From the NCBI RefSeq assembly GCF_030068505.1, contig NZ_JAQOSO010000119.1, positions 22,651 to 86,650 of the forward strand: 64,000 nucleotides of DNA, read 5' to 3'. The stretch is from Roseofilum capinflatum BLCC-M114 (lineage in GTDB: Bacteria; Cyanobacteriota; Cyanobacteriia; Cyanobacteriales; Desertifilaceae). Of this stretch, positions 1-11,300 are shown piece after piece; the first letter of the stretch is position 1; each line of letters begins with the position of its first letter. A program made the translations under genes and the position numbers. The notes under the pieces are model-generated. The model saw only the letters and a program-made list of their open reading frames with translations. It was not told the origin of the DNA and did no database searches.

Positions 1-122
1 AAATGCCCTCTCCCTATATCCCTCTCCCACGGGAGAGGGACTTTACTCCCCTTCTTAAACTTGTTGGAAATGCCCTCTCCCTATATCCCTCTCCCACGGG
101 AGAGGGACTTTACTCCCCTTCT
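1..122. repeat. Two identical 55-bp direct repeats with internal palindrome
   Basis: Positions 1-55 and 68-122 read the same, separated by 12 bases, and each carries a CTCCCAC-GGGAG inverted repeat. A third, partial arm (CTCCCGTGGGAGAAGGGG) follows at 121-138. This CTCTCCC/GGGAGAGGG element recurs near 15.18-15.30 kb and inside the CHAT gene near 52.70 kb. It lies directly before pntA2. Confidence 0.9.
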
Positions 123-184
123 CCCGTGGGAGAAGGGGCTGGGGGATGAGGGCAACCGTTGACCCATTACTCATTACTCAAATC

Positions 185-472
185 ATGACAGAATCATTAA
201 TCGGCGCTCTATTTGTCTTTGTGCTGGCCAGTTTTGCGGGCTTTGAAGTGATTACCAAAGTTCCGCCCACCCTGCACACTCCTTTGATGTCCGGGGCGAA
301 TGCTATTTCTGGAATTGCCTTAATTGGGGCCTTAATTGTGGCCGGCGATCGCACCCTCAGCATTAGCGTCATCCTCGGCCTGATTGCCGTTGTCTGCGCC
401 ACCATCAACGTGGTAGGCGGCTTTTTGGTCACCGATCGCATGTTGCAAATGTTCAAGAAGAAAGAAGCTTGA
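185..472 (+). CDS. pntA2: NAD(P) transhydrogenase subunit alpha part 2 (PntA2)
   Basis: Small membrane part of the proton-translocating pyridine nucleotide transhydrogenase, which exchanges hydride between NADH and NADP+ in the membrane. The 95-residue product has three hydrophobic helices and the family segment GFEVITKVPPTLHTPLMSG. In cyanobacteria the alpha subunit is split, and this is the short second piece; the NAD-binding piece is presumably upstream, outside the window. An earlier ATG at 146 is in frame but lies in the repeat-derived sequence, so the ATG at 185 is preferred. pntB follows after 82 bases filled with ATTCCCT heptamers. Confidence 0.93.
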   Translation: MTESLIGALFVFVLASFAGFEVITKVPPTLHTPLMSGANAISGIALIGALIVAGDRTLSISVILGLIAVVCATINVVGGFLVTDRMLQMFKKKEA

Positions 473-499
473 TCGTGAAGATAGGGAGATAGGGGGATT

Positions 500-550
500 T
501 TCTATTCCCTGTTCCCTATTCCCTGTTCCCTATTCCCTATTCCCTATTAG
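500..550. repeat. ATTCCCT heptamer tandem repeat
   Basis: Several ATTCCCT / GTTCCCT units in tandem between pntA2 and pntB. It is the short tandemly repeated heptamer type common in filamentous cyanobacteria. Similar tracts lie near 13.12, 42.10, 42.47 and 49.86 kb. Confidence 0.8.
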
Positions 551-554
551 CAAA

Positions 555-1970
555 ATGACAGCATTAACAGAATATTTACCCACAGGGATTCAACTGGTTT
601 ATCTGCTTTCCGCATCCCTGTTTATCATTGGATTGAAACAACTCGGTTCTCCAGCAACCGCTCGCAATGGGAACTTATTAGCCTCCATTGCCATGTTGCT
701 CGCCGTTGTCGTTACCCTGCTCGATCAACAGGTTCTCAACTATGAACTAATCCTAGTGGGGATTATTATTGGTTCCCTGATTGGGGCGATCGCCGCCAAA
801 CAAGTCGCCATGACGGCCATGCCGCAGATGGTAGGCTTATTTAATGGATTAGGTGGGGCTGCATCTGCGTTAGTGGCGATCGCCGAATTTTGGCGGCGCT
901 TAAACCAGCAGCAACCCATTCCCATCGATGCCAACCTCTCCATCATTCTCAGTGTCTTCATTGGTGGCGTTACCCTCACCGGTTCTCTCATCGCCTTCGG
1001 AAAACTCCAAGGCTTACTCACCGGAGCGCCGATTAAATTTCCCCTCCAACAACCCATTAACATCCTGCTGCTGATCGCCTTCCTCGGCACAACCGGCTAT
1101 TTACTCTACGACTCCATCAACGCCCCCATCTTCCTCGTAATGACCGGAATAGCCCTACTCCTAGGGATTCTATTCGTCATTCCCATCGGCGGCGGTGACA
1201 TGCCCGTAGTCATTTCCCTGCTCAACTCCCTATCGGGTTTAGCCGCCAGTGCCGCCGGATTTGTCGTCATGAACAACGTGCTGATTATCTCCGGTGCATT
1301 AGTCGGAGCATCCGGCTTAATCCTCACCCAAATCATGTGTAAAGCCATGAACCGCACCCTCACCAACGTTCTCTTCAGTGGCTTTGGAACCTCTGAAGGA
1401 ACCAGTAGCGCCGGTAGTTCTGGAAGCGCAGGACAACAAACCGTTCACAGCATCGACTCAGAAGAAGGAGCCATGATGCTCGGCTATTCCAAATCCGTCG
1501 TCGTTGTTCCCGGCTATGGCATGGCAGTCGCCCAAGCCCAGCATGTCGTCCGGGAATTAGCCGATTTACTCGAAAAACAAGGGGTTGAAGTCAAATATGC
1601 CATTCATCCCGTAGCCGGACGGATGCCGGGACATATGAACGTCCTCTTAGCAGAAGCCAATGTTCCCTACAACCAACTCTATGATATGGATGACATCAAT
1701 CCTCAATTTGACCAAACCGATGTCGCCTTAGTCATTGGAGCCAATGATGTCGTTAATCCTGCCGCTCGCAGTAATCAGGATAGCCCCATTTATGGGATGC
1801 CCATTCTAGAAGTAGACCGCGCCAAGCATACCATTGTGATTAAGCGCAGTTTGAATACAGGCTTTGCCGGGGTTGATAATGAGTTGTTCTATAAAGATAA
1901 AACCATGATGCTCTTCGGTAGCGCTAAGGACATGGTGAATCAACTCGTTTCGAGTGTGAAAGAGTTGTAG
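555..1970 (+). CDS. pntB: NAD(P) transhydrogenase subunit beta (PntB)
   Basis: Membrane and NADP(H)-binding subunit of the proton-translocating transhydrogenase, supplying NADPH at the expense of the proton gradient or the reverse. The 471-residue length is normal. The first ~270 residues form multiple hydrophobic helices. A Gly/Ser-rich linker (about 275-300) leads to domain III, with the nucleotide-binding segment VVVVPGYGMAVAQAQ near residue 315-330 and the downstream VIGANDVVNPAA motif. It follows pntA2 on the same strand and is probably co-transcribed. Confidence 0.96.
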   Translation: MTALTEYLPTGIQLVYLLSASLFIIGLKQLGSPATARNGNLLASIAMLLAVVVTLLDQQVLNYELILVGIIIGSLIGAIAAKQVAMTAMPQMVGLFNGLGGAASALVAIAEFWRRLNQQQPIPIDANLSIILSVFIGGVTLTGSLIAFGKLQGLLTGAPIKFPLQQPINILLLIAFLGTTGYLLYDSINAPIFLVMTGIALLLGILFVIPIGGGDMPVVISLLNSLSGLAASAAGFVVMNNVLIISGALVGASGLILTQIMCKAMNRTLTNVLFSGFGTSEGTSSAGSSGSAGQQTVHSIDSEEGAMMLGYSKSVVVVPGYGMAVAQAQHVVRELADLLEKQGVEVKYAIHPVAGRMPGHMNVLLAEANVPYNQLYDMDDINPQFDQTDVALVIGANDVVNPAARSNQDSPIYGMPILEVDRAKHTIVIKRSLNTGFAGVDNELFYKDKTMMLFGSAKDMVNQLVSSVKEL

Positions 1971-2041
1971 TGAACGCACAGTAGGGGCGAAACATTTTTT
2001 GCCCTTACCAATTATTGGAAACGATTAATACGGGGGTTGTA

Positions 2042-2064
2042 GGGGCGGGTTTCAAACCCGCCCC
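2042..2064. repeat. Short GGGGCGGGTTT palindrome
   Basis: A perfect inverted repeat with arms GGGGCGGGTTT and AAACCCGCCCC separated by one base, in the pntB-larE gap. The arms resemble those of the larger GGGGCGGGTT element family found elsewhere in the window. It lies about 70 bases past pntB, without a following T run, so it is listed as a repeat rather than a terminator. Confidence 0.7.
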
Positions 2065-2168
2065 TATAGATTAGGGGACTAGGGAGGAGACGATAATCGA
2101 TTATTCTAGAGATCGTGGAGTCGAAACCAGTATACCAGTATATTGACTAAGGGTGAAACGAATAGAAT

Positions 2169-2990
2169 ATGGATATCCGGGAAAAACTCAATCGTCTACA
2201 AACCTTATTTACTGACATGGATCGGGCGCTGATTGCCTATTCTGGGGGAATTGATAGTACGTTGGTGGCGAAAATTGCTTACGATCGCCTGGGAGATCGC
2301 GCCCTAGCTGTCACTGCCGAATCTCCCTCCCTGTTACCGGAAGATTTAGAGGACGCAAAAGTACAGGCGGCGGCGATCGGAATTCCCCATAAAATTGTCC
2401 AAACCCACGAAATGGACAATCCCAACTATACGTCTAATCCGGTCAACCGTTGCTATTTTTGTAAAAGCGAACTCCATGATACCCTCAAACCCCTAGCCCA
2501 AGCTTGGGGCTATCCCTATGTGATCGATGGGGTAAATGGGGATGATTTACAGGATTATCGCCCCGGAATTAAAGCGGCAAAAGAGCGGGGAGCTAGATCG
2601 CCTTTAGCAGAAGTTGGAGTAACCAAAGCAGAAGTGCGGGAACTCTCCAAATACCTAGAACTTCCCTGGTGGGATAAACCCGCTCAACCTTGTCTAAGCT
2701 CGCGCTTTCCCTACGGCGAAGAAATTACCCTCTCGAAACTGCAACGGGTAGGGCGAGCCGAGCGCTATTTACGGCAACTGGGCTTAACTCAAGTGCGGGT
2801 ACGCTCTGAAGGAGAAACTGCCCGCATTGAACTCCCTCCCGAACAGATTCAATCCTTTGTCCTGTCCACAGACTTACCGGAACTGGTGAAACAGCTCCAG
2901 AGCTTTGGCTTCCTCTATATCACCCTCGACTTAGAAGGCTACGTTAGTGGCAAACTCAACCGGGTGTTGGGGGAAGTGGCTAGGGCGTAA
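2169..2990 (+). CDS. larE: ATP-dependent sacrificial sulfur transferase LarE
   Basis: LarE family enzyme that thiolates the pyridinium dicarboxylate precursor of the nickel-pincer cofactor. The 273-residue product has the PP-loop ATP motif SGGIDST at residues 25-31. It also has three cysteines: C95 and C98 in CYFC, and C175 in QPCLSSRFPYG. C175 aligns with the sacrificial cysteine of the single-Cys enzymes. The additional CxxC is the pattern of LarE forms proposed to carry a [4Fe-4S] cluster, so this may be the catalytic cluster type (inference). No larB, larC or larA is adjacent. Start chosen at the ATG after AGAATAT; no strong Shine-Dalgarno is visible. Confidence 0.9.
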   Translation: MDIREKLNRLQTLFTDMDRALIAYSGGIDSTLVAKIAYDRLGDRALAVTAESPSLLPEDLEDAKVQAAAIGIPHKIVQTHEMDNPNYTSNPVNRCYFCKSELHDTLKPLAQAWGYPYVIDGVNGDDLQDYRPGIKAAKERGARSPLAEVGVTKAEVRELSKYLELPWWDKPAQPCLSSRFPYGEEITLSKLQRVGRAERYLRQLGLTQVRVRSEGETARIELPPEQIQSFVLSTDLPELVKQLQSFGFLYITLDLEGYVSGKLNRVLGEVARA

Positions 2991-3015
2991 CTGGGCTAAA
3001 ATGAGTGACAGCCAG

Positions 3016-3112
3016 TAGTGCGAGCATCTTGCTCGCTGTTGGCTTTAAATTTAAGTTTAAATCGGTAGTGTTATAGCTCGTTTTTGATTTGTAGCGAGCG
3101 AGACGCTCGCAC
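3016..3112. repeat. GCGAGC-type palindromic repeats
   Basis: Two hairpin-forming units: GCGAGCATCTTGCTCGC near 3020-3036 and GCGAGCGAGACGCTCGC near 3093-3110. They fill most of the gap between larE and the TPR gene. A related pair (GCAGGCAAGATGCCTGC and GGAGCGAGACGCTCC in reverse) lies at about 4336-4402. Confidence 0.65.
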
Positions 3113-3171
3113 TTCCCAAGACCTAAAGATAGGGGTACAGGAAGATTCCCCCATTCCCCCATTCCCCCACC

Positions 3172-4287
3172 ATGCTCGATCAAATTGCTAAAGCCTTTGA
3201 ACGTAAGGATTATCGCACTGCTCAGAACTTGCTGAAGAGTTTCTTGCAAAAAGAACCCCAAAATCCTTGGGGGCGGTTGTACGCTGGACGGTTATACGAG
3301 GAACGGGGAAAGCCAGATTTGGCTGAACCCATTTATCGGCAATTATTACGGAAAGCGGAACATCCGAAAATTGTTTCTCAAGCTCGTTCGGGACTGCAAC
3401 GCCTGCAAAGCCAAAAAGAGGCTCAAGAGCAGCAGAGACGGCAACAGGCGATCGCCCAAGCGACAAAAGATCCCAACCAAGCGAAACCGGGTTTATTAAT
3501 TATAGAACCAGTAGTCGGAGAAGCGCGTAAAGCGGCGGCCAAAGAGTTTGCCCGGATCATGAACCTAGATTCCTATAGCGCCCAACGGCAACTCCCTGGG
3601 CGGTTTTGGCGTTTGCATCGCACGGGGAATATTGGCGAGTTGGGGGTTTATGGTGAAGAATTGCGATCGGTGGGCATTCCGGCGTTTTGGGTGAATTTAG
3701 AGAAAATTGAACAGCTCCGGGTGTTCCGAGTACAGTCCATTTCGGAACTGGGAAAATCCGTGAGTCTTATGTGCCATGATGAATCGAATCAGTTGGGAAC
3801 TTTGAGTTTTGAATGGTCAGAAGTGGCACAGCGCGTAACAGGTAATTTACCTATTTTTGAATCGGTGGTAATGTTGGATGGTAAAGGAAAACCGGAGAGG
3901 GTAGAACGTACCCAAGATTATGTTTATCTGTGCGATTTGCATCTTCCTCAGAGAAACTGTCTGTTACGGTTTTGCGATCGCTCCTTTGAATTTCATCGTA
4001 GTGTGGGCATTCTTCCCCCAGATATTCCGCGATCGCAACTGAGTGCCCGTCTTCAGTGGAATAGCTTAATGCAAGTGATGGTTACCTCTCTTCCCCAAAC
4101 TCCCCTTTGGTCAGATTTCACCCCGTTTGCAGAAACCGTCTTACAGGAAGCTAAAATTGTGGCCGATTCTAGGAATCTGTTCGGAGAAATTCGCCCCCAT
4201 ATTGATATTTTCCGCAGAGCAGAAACCGATTGGGATCGCGCCTTTGCCCTTTACAGTGGCTTAGTGTTCTTTCGCCCAAAGTGTTGA
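3172..4287 (+). CDS. Tetratricopeptide-repeat protein of unknown function
   Basis: The N-terminal ~85 residues form TPR-like helix pairs (DYRTAQNLLKSFLQKEPQNPWG, then LYAGRLYEERGKPDLAEPIYRQLL). A glutamine-rich charged linker (about 80-105) precedes a larger C-terminal region (about 105-371) with no recognised domain. There is no signal peptide or membrane segment. The overall layout is of a type seen widely in cyanobacteria. It starts at the ATG after CCCACC. The function is unknown; the TPR part suggests protein-protein binding. Confidence 0.85.
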   Translation: MLDQIAKAFERKDYRTAQNLLKSFLQKEPQNPWGRLYAGRLYEERGKPDLAEPIYRQLLRKAEHPKIVSQARSGLQRLQSQKEAQEQQRRQQAIAQATKDPNQAKPGLLIIEPVVGEARKAAAKEFARIMNLDSYSAQRQLPGRFWRLHRTGNIGELGVYGEELRSVGIPAFWVNLEKIEQLRVFRVQSISELGKSVSLMCHDESNQLGTLSFEWSEVAQRVTGNLPIFESVVMLDGKGKPERVERTQDYVYLCDLHLPQRNCLLRFCDRSFEFHRSVGILPPDIPRSQLSARLQWNSLMQVMVTSLPQTPLWSDFTPFAETVLQEAKIVADSRNLFGEIRPHIDIFRRAETDWDRAFALYSGLVFFRPKC

Positions 4288-4331
4288 GTAACAATCATTA
4301 CATAACTCATTTAGGTTTGCTATATAGGGAG

Positions 4332-4402
4332 AATGAGCAGGCAAGATGCCTGCACTCCCAAAACTGACGTTAATATTAAGGAGTGGGAGCGTCTCGCTCC
4401 CT
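4332..4402. repeat. Palindromic repeats between convergent genes
   Basis: GCAGGCAAGATGCCTGC and the GGAGTGGGAGCGTCTCGCTCCC unit lie in the 256-base gap between the TPR gene and ppc, which converge here. The palindromes could act as terminators for either gene, but no long T run follows them. Confidence 0.55.
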
Positions 4403-4543
4403 AGCTCCTTAATTTCCCTACCTCCCTAATTAGGGTATTTCCGCTTCGCGGACATGAACAAGCGGGCTTGATATAACACCTTGTCCCAGTAGAGGAGAGA
4501 GCGGTTGTTCTCTCTCCTTGCACCCCGGATCAACGCCCAAAGA

Positions 4544-7500
4544 TCAACCGGTATTTCGCATTCCCGCCGCAATACCATTAATGGTGAGCAGAGCGCCTCG
4601 AAGTAATTCGCCCTTACTATAGCGAGAAATGACCCCAGAGGAGCTGCCACTATTATGTTGACGCAGGCGGCTTAACAGAGAGACTTGTAACATGCCTAAT
4701 GGAATAATCGTACCATTGCGTAACTGAACCGATCGCTGAAGAGTGGGGTCTCCATCCAGAAGCCTTTCATGGCTCGTAATTGCCAAAATTACTTTAGAAG
4801 TCCGATGGAACTCCTCTTTAATTTGCTCAAACACCTGTTCGAGTCGTCCGAACTCCTCTTGGGGACAGAGTTGTTCCAAGTAGTGCCGGGAAATATGCAG
4901 ATCCACCTTAGAAAGGGTCATTTCTACTTTCGAGACCACCATCTTGAAGAAGGGCCATTTGTAATAGAAATATTGCAGCAGTTTCAGATGTTCTTCTGGT
5001 TCCTGATCGATAAAGTCCTGTAGGGCCGTGCCTACCCCATACCAACTGGGCAGTAAATAGCGAGCCTGTGTCCAGCTAAACACCCAAGGAATGGCTCGCA
5101 GTCCGGAAAGGCCTTTCTTTTTGCCTCCTCCGCGACGAGCGGGACGGGAGCTAATTTGCAGTTGGCTAATTTCCTGGATGGGGGTGGCGTAGTGGAAGAA
5201 GTCGATAAAATCCGGTTGTTCGTAGATCAGAGCGCGGTAGTGCGATCGCGCCTTAATCGCCAACTCTTCCATAATCTCATTCCAGGGGTCAATATCATCA
5301 AAACCACTGCCGAGTACCCCCGCTTGCACCACGGCTGAGGTAATCGTTTCCAGGTTATACAGCGCTAACTCTGGTAGGGAATACTTGGAAGCTAACACTT
5401 CTCCCTGCTCCGTAATTTTAATGCGCCCATTAATACTCCGGCTCGGTTGGGCTAAAATCGCTTCATAGGCTGGGCCACCGCCCCGACCGACTGAACCCCC
5501 TCGACCATGGAAAATCCGCAGTTCTACCCCAAAGGGTGAAGCAATCTGTTCTAGGGCTTTCTGTGCCTTATGAATTTCCCAGTTACTACTTAAGAAACCC
5601 GAATCTTTATTACTATCGGAATAACCGAGCATGATTTCTTGCAACGCGGGTTTTTTCAACTTTAAGGCTTCATATCCCCCCGCGATCGCAGCCCGATAAG
5701 GCATTAATTCAAACAGGGATTTCATCACGGTTGGCGCTCGTTTTAGGTCTTCCACCGTTTCAAACAGGGGAACCACTTGTAAATTACTGATGCCTGTGGC
5801 CGGATCGTAGAGTCCTGCTTCTTTGGCCAACAACAACACTTCGAGGATATCGCTCACATCATTACTCATGCTAATGATGTAGGTCTGACAGATTCCCTGG
5901 CCAAACTCCTGTTGCAGTTGACGAACCATGCGTAGGGTATCGATGGTTTCGCAGGTGCTTTCTGAGAAGGGTAATTCTCCAGGAATCAGGGGGCGCAAGG
6001 TTTGCAGTTCTGTGGCTAACCATTGCACCCGCTCTTCTTCGGTCAACTCATCATAGGGTTTGGGTAAAAGCCGCAAGTATTCGGTAATTTCGTTCAAGGC
6101 GCTACTATGGCGAGAGCTTTCTTGACGAATATCCAAATGGGCCAGATTAAACCCGTAAATTTCTACTTGGCAAATCAGATCTTCGAGTTCCCGACAATAG
6201 AAACCAGTTTCGGTTAAGGAGCGATGAATTAATTGCAGTTCGGCTAAGAATTTATCGCTTGATAGATAGCTGTGGGTGGTGACATTACTTTCGGGAAACT
6301 TGGGTTTACCATCTTGACCGATCATGGGCCGATGGGTGACTTGGATTTCCGATTGCAGGTTGCGATCGCGGGTTTCTTCCAAGCGTTTGAGAATATACGA
6401 GAGCTTGAGACGATAGGGTTCCTGTCGATAGCGAATCGCCAACTGCTCATAAACGATGGGAAGTTGCTGCTGGTCTTGTTCCAAAGATTCTAACAATTCT
6501 GGCAGCACATCGCTCCAGTGCAAGGACAAGCTCAGTACATTGATGAGGTGTTTGATGGAATGAATATACTTTTCCAACACCAAATTTCTCTGGTAGCAAG
6601 CGGTTTGCCAGGTGACTGAAGGAGTAACCGAAGGATTGCCATCGCGATCCGATCCCACCCAAGATCCAAAGGTACAAAAGTTATATCGGGGGGGAGTTAA
6701 GGTGGGGAAAGTAGCATTTAGGGCTTGTTTGAGTCGCTGATAGAGTTTGGGAATGGCATCAAAGAGAACTTCTTCAAAATAGTGAAGGGTATAATCCACT
6801 TCATCTAATACCCTAGGCTTAAATTGATGCAATTCATCGGTACGCCACCAGAGGCGAATTTCTTGGCGCAGTTGTTCTGTTTTTTCATTAATTTTGTTGG
6901 CTACGGCTGAGGGAATCGGGGTTGAGTTGCCCTGGGTGGCCACCAGTCCTTCTTCCCACTGATCCAGTTGTTGCAGCAATTTAGCAATCCGCCGTTGCTT
7001 ATCGCGAATGGTATGGCGGACAATTTCCGTGGGATGGGCGGTAAAGACTAAGCGAATATCGAGTTGATTAATTAACGCTTGAATCTGTCCGGGGGGTACA
7101 TTGAGTTCTTTTAATTTCGGAAATAGGGCGTGAAATGCCCCTAGATCGCGACGGATTTTACTGAGATTTCCACTCCAGGGTTTTGGTTTAATGTGTTCTG
7201 GGGCCGATCGCTGCGGTTGTTCTCCGTCGGAGTCCGATGAGGACTCAGGAGCGCCACCAGGAGAATCCCAATATTGCTGTTGTTGTCCCCTTTGCTCATA
7301 GTGCTGTTCAACGATATTAATGAGCTGGAAATAGAGAGCAAAGGCTCTTGTGGCTCGAATGGAGGCTCTCAGATCTAAATTTTCAATTAGGGCTTGGGTT
7401 TGAGGGTTGACCACATTGGGGGCTTGACCTTCTGGAGAACAGAGGTTACGCATCTCCTTAATTAAGGCGATCAACTCACTGCCACATTCTTGTTCGAGAA

Positions 7501-7651
7501 CTGACTCCCACAACTGTTCGACTAATTTGAGACGGTGACGCAAAAGCAACTCGGAGGTTAGACTCGCCACGACTTCATCGGAGGAGGAGGGCGAACCATT
7601 AACCGATAAGGAACTAAAGCTAGGGTTTGAGGGGTGAAGTGTTGAACTCAT
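4544..7651 (-). CDS. ppc: Phosphoenolpyruvate carboxylase
   Basis: Carboxylates PEP with bicarbonate to oxaloacetate, the anaplerotic entry to the TCA branch. The 1035-residue product has the catalytic His motif [13 protein letters not shown], the motif [28 protein letters not shown], and the conserved C-terminus ending RNTG. The length is typical of cyanobacterial enzymes, which are longer than the E. coli form. An acidic/polar insertion (about residues 125-155) lies near the N-terminus. No plant-type N-terminal phosphorylation serine motif was seen. It is a monocistronic minus-strand gene. Confidence 0.98.
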   Translation of the reverse strand: MSSTLHPSNPSFSSLSVNGSPSSSDEVVASLTSELLLRHRLKLVEQLWESVLEQECGSELIALIKEMRNLCSPEGQAPNVVNPQTQALIENLDLRASIRATRAFALYFQLINIVEQHYEQRGQQQQYWDSPGGAPESSSDSDGEQPQRSAPEHIKPKPWSGNLSKIRRDLGAFHALFPKLKELNVPPGQIQALINQLDIRLVFTAHPTEIVRHTIRDKQRRIAKLLQQLDQWEEGLVATQGNSTPIPSAVANKINEKTEQLRQEIRLWWRTDELHQFKPRVLDEVDYTLHYFEEVLFDAIPKLYQRLKQALNATFPTLTPPRYNFCTFGSWVGSDRDGNPSVTPSVTWQTACYQRNLVLEKYIHSIKHLINVLSLSLHWSDVLPELLESLEQDQQQLPIVYEQLAIRYRQEPYRLKLSYILKRLEETRDRNLQSEIQVTHRPMIGQDGKPKFPESNVTTHSYLSSDKFLAELQLIHRSLTETGFYCRELEDLICQVEIYGFNLAHLDIRQESSRHSSALNEITEYLRLLPKPYDELTEEERVQWLATELQTLRPLIPGELPFSESTCETIDTLRMVRQLQQEFGQGICQTYIISMSNDVSDILEVLLLAKEAGLYDPATGISNLQVVPLFETVEDLKRAPTVMKSLFELMPYRAAIAGGYEALKLKKPALQEIMLGYSDSNKDSGFLSSNWEIHKAQKALEQIASPFGVELRIFHGRGGSVGRGGGPAYEAILAQPSRSINGRIKITEQGEVLASKYSLPELALYNLETITSAVVQAGVLGSGFDDIDPWNEIMEELAIKARSHYRALIYEQPDFIDFFHYATPIQEISQLQISSRPARRGGGKKKGLSGLRAIPWVFSWTQARYLLPSWYGVGTALQDFIDQEPEEHLKLLQYFYYKWPFFKMVVSKVEMTLSKVDLHISRHYLEQLCPQEEFGRLEQVFEQIKEEFHRTSKVILAITSHERLLDGDPTLQRSVQLRNGTIIPLGMLQVSLLSRLRQHNSGSSSGVISRYSKGELLRGALLTINGIAAGMRNTG

Positions 7652-7849
7652 CGAATTCTTATCCAGCTAGTGGTACTCAACCATTCTAGGGGGTGAAGGT
7701 TGCTTTAATGGGAGGGGGATTGATCTAATCAAATGGATCAATATCTGCGGGTGCTTGGTCTTGTTTTGATTGTCAAGGGGATAGGGGGAACAAACTGTCC
7801 ATAATGAACTGTTTTTTGACTCTGAGTGGTTTAGGCTTTTTCGTTTTAG

Positions 7850-8092
7850 TTAGGTTGGAGGAGTGGAGTTGGGGGAACTCTGGGGAGGTTCGGTGAGTAA
7901 GGGCAGGCGATCGCCGCGAAAAATTTCTTCTGAATCTTGACCGACGGTTTGCCAAAATTGGCTCATATGCTTGAGGGCCAAAACGCCAAGAACCACCGGC
8001 ACAGTTGATAAACTTAAAACCACAGATAACCCAGCTTGAGGGAAGGCAGGAGAAGCCTCTTGATGAGAGTCAAGGGGAGCAGAAGGTTGCAT
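7850..8092 (-). CDS. Small single-span membrane protein, hypothetical
   Basis: The 80-residue product has one hydrophobic stretch (about residues 19-41, GLSVVLSLSTVPVVLGVLAL) followed by a polar, proline-rich tail. A reverse-strand Shine-Dalgarno-like AAAAAG precedes the ATG. The function is not recognised. It could be one of the small single-helix proteins frequent in cyanobacteria, or spurious. It lies 198 bases upstream of ppc on the same strand. Confidence 0.5.
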   Translation of the reverse strand: MQPSAPLDSHQEASPAFPQAGLSVVLSLSTVPVVLGVLALKHMSQFWQTVGQDSEEIFRGDRLPLLTEPPQSSPNSTPPT

Positions 8093-8362
8093 ATTCTTTT
8101 TGTTAAGCGATATAAAGTAATGGGATCTCCAACGATTTAATGGCCAAGTCTAATCGCGACCGGAAAATTCCACAATGGGCCAGATCGAGCTGATGGGAGT
8201 TCATCTCTATACCCCTAGGAATTCTTATCCCTTGGGACTAGCTCAGTCAATCCTGAAAACGTTGCCTTATAATAGCATGATCCTCTATTCCCTCCCATTG
8301 TGTAATACCATGCATGGAGACGGGTCTTACTCTTCCCACTCCCCCTTGATGTCATCTTCCCT

Positions 8363-11300
8363 ATGCCGCCCATGAATTCTACTCACACAATCGGGACTTG
8401 GACAACTGTATCCCAATGGGCCCAAGATCGGATAGGCCCAGAAGGGGGAAAGGTGAAAGTCCGAGTACGGGGTAATATTCTCCATATCCTTTGTGAGAGT
8501 GCCCCCCATGCTCCTTCACCAGAGTGGGTAATATCTCGCTTACAGGAAGGGTTATCCGAAACCGCCCTAGAGACTCTATTGCCAGCCGATCAGCCTCCCA
8601 TTTACCAAGTCTGGATTTATGGCCGAGTGAGCGGGCCCAATTATCCAGAATGGACAAAACAACTGGATCTGAGTACGTTGACTAAGGGTTCGACGAACGA
8701 TCGCCCCCCAGAAAATCGGCCACCCTCCCCAGAAGCCCCGTTGACAGCCAGTCCCGAACAAGCGATCGCCACACCAGGGGCTGGCTCTGCGGTAGCAGCT
8801 CCGGTTAAGAACAGTTCTCCGAGGGAGATGGTGGTCTCCAATCGTAACTTGGCGGCGGAAGGAAATCCCCATGCGATCGCCCGGTATCTGAGTGAAAGCC
8901 TCAGTCCCCTGGGAATTGGAGTCAAGGTGAAGGTGAAAACCCTCAAACGCCACAACCATCTGGACACCGCATTTAAGCGACTCCATGTGGGAATTTACAG
9001 CAACTATAGCCCCGATTCTAGTCTCCTCGGGCCGAAAATTGCCGGACAACTGCGGGAATTAGAGCTATCGGGCTTTCGAGATGCGGCGATCGCCTGTCAA
9101 GTTCATGGCGAACCCTCCCCAGATTGGGTGTTGCTGGTGGATCTGACTCCCCGCTCGGTGATGCTCCATCAATGGGCACGATGGGGAGATGTACCTGCCA
9201 TTAATCGGCTGATTGACCAAGTTTTAGCCCCAGACAACCAACTGCATATTTCCGCAATTCTCAAAGAATCCACCCTACACTTGTTTTGTCGCGGGGCAAC
9301 GGTTCCCGATCAGAGCCAGATCGCCCACAAACTTCAAACCCTCCTGGATGCGATCGCCCCCCAAGGTATCCACGCAGTCACCATTTACGGTCACCTGAAC
9401 AATAAATCAACCCCCGCCTGGGTCGATTGGCTGGATCTGCCAGCCAAAACCGATACCGATCTCCATCCATCCACCCTAGAACTAGCCCAAAGCGGCCATC
9501 AAGTGGCCCTCAAATTTCTGCTTAACCGTTTGCTCAACCCGGAAATCGATCAACAACTGAGTACCGGAGGCATTCGCATTCAACTGCTGCACAAACAAGA
9601 CCTGGTGCATGTGATGAGTGATGCTCCAGTTTGTCCCAATCAACGGCAAGTCGGGCCCTTAGTCGCTAAATTCCTGCGGCAACTGAAAATTCCCAATCTT
9701 TCCGGAGTGCGGGTGTATGGACGCAGAGCGGGTCAAAAAATGCCCCGTTGGAACTACGGGGTTGACTTTAAGTCGAGAAAACGATTGGTTCCCGAAGCCC
9801 CCCCAGAATTTGCCGCCAGTAGCGCCTATGTGGGGGATTTAATCGCCCTCGATCGCACTCCCCATCGATGGGGAGACTCTCCCCTCTCCCCCAGTTCCGA
9901 TGGGCGGGCCAATTCTGTCCAGGAAAAAGAGAGCGCCACCAATCGCCAATCCCCTTCACCTCAGAATAAGGCTCCAGAGTCTGAACTACTTACGGAGTCC
10001 ATGACCGGGAGTCAGCTTCGTCCTAAAGTCTCCTTAGTGCAACGCTTCCAACAAGGGTTGGTTCGCAGTGGTCTCCTAGCTCCCCATACTGAACCTGAAC
10101 CCATGTCTGGGGCCCTCTCTTCCTACATCCCCGTGCAGGAGGCTGGAACGAGTTTGGGCCGGGCCACCACCCATCGCTGGCGCGATCGCCTCAGTCCTCA
10201 ATTGATGATTGCTCTGGTTTGGTCGGCTTTGGGTCTATTGCTCACTGTCGAAATCGATTGGTTTTTGGGGTACAAATTAACCCAACTGGCGGGCCCTAAT
10301 CCCTCCAAGGCTGCCGTCGCTCCCGGATATTTGGGATTCGGGGGAGATCCTGCCAACGCCAGTGATGAGAGTTTGTTGGAGAATCAGGAGGAGACATCCG
10401 AGGAATGTGCTGAGAGTTCCTGTTTAAGTCCTCCCTCTCCCTATCCGACGTTTAATAATCAACTGATTGATGAGCATTTGGGCCGCTATCATGCCTTGAT
10501 GTTGGAGGAAGGTGCGCCGGATGTGCTGATTATTGGCAGCTCTCGTGCTTTGCGAGGGATCGATCCACAACAATTGCGCCAGGATTTGGCCGATCGAGGC
10601 TATGAAGATGTGAGTATTTATAATTTTGGCATTAATGGGGCTACGGCTAAGGTGGTGGATTGGGTGATTCGGGAATTGTTGACTCCGGAGCAGTTGCCAA
10701 AGGTGATTATTTGGGCGGATGGCACGAGGGCGTTTAATAGCGGCCGGGAGGATCTGACCTATGCGGCGATCGCCAGTTCTGAGGGGTATCAGCAGTTACA
10801 AGCCCAAACCTTGACTCGACCGGAGTATGGTACGCCTTGGTCTGGGAAGCCCTCAGCGTCAACCTCTGAGGAGAGCAATGAGGGGTTAGAGCGCTTTTCG
10901 ATTACCCAGAGCTACGAACAGGCGAATGATTGGCTAGAAGCCGGTTTGGGGTCGCTTTCTGCGGTTTATCCTCAACGCGATCGCCTCCATGGTCAGATTC
11001 AGAAAAGTTTATCCAAGCTTTTGCCTGAACAAACTTCACCCACCTCCCTGGTTGAAGACCCAGAAATGCTACAACCGGCGATCCTCAATCCGGATGGGTT
11101 TCTCCCGTTTAAAATTCAGTTCGATCCAGATACTTATTATGAGCATCATCCCCAAGTTTCTGGAGCCTACGATCGCGATTATGAGTCCTTTAATTTAGAG
11201 GGCGAGCAGGATGAAGCTCTGAAAAATACCCTGGCTTATACCCAAGATATGGGTGTAAATTTGATGTTCGTAAATATGCCCTTAACGGATGTCTATTTAG

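Noticed and set aside
2980-3466. Minus-strand frames of 92-93 codons opposite the TPR gene
   Set aside because: Shadow of the TPR gene and of palindromic repeats.
7773-7955. 60-codon minus-strand ORF overlapping the small membrane protein gene
   Set aside because: Highly basic and out of frame with the more plausible single-helix ORF.
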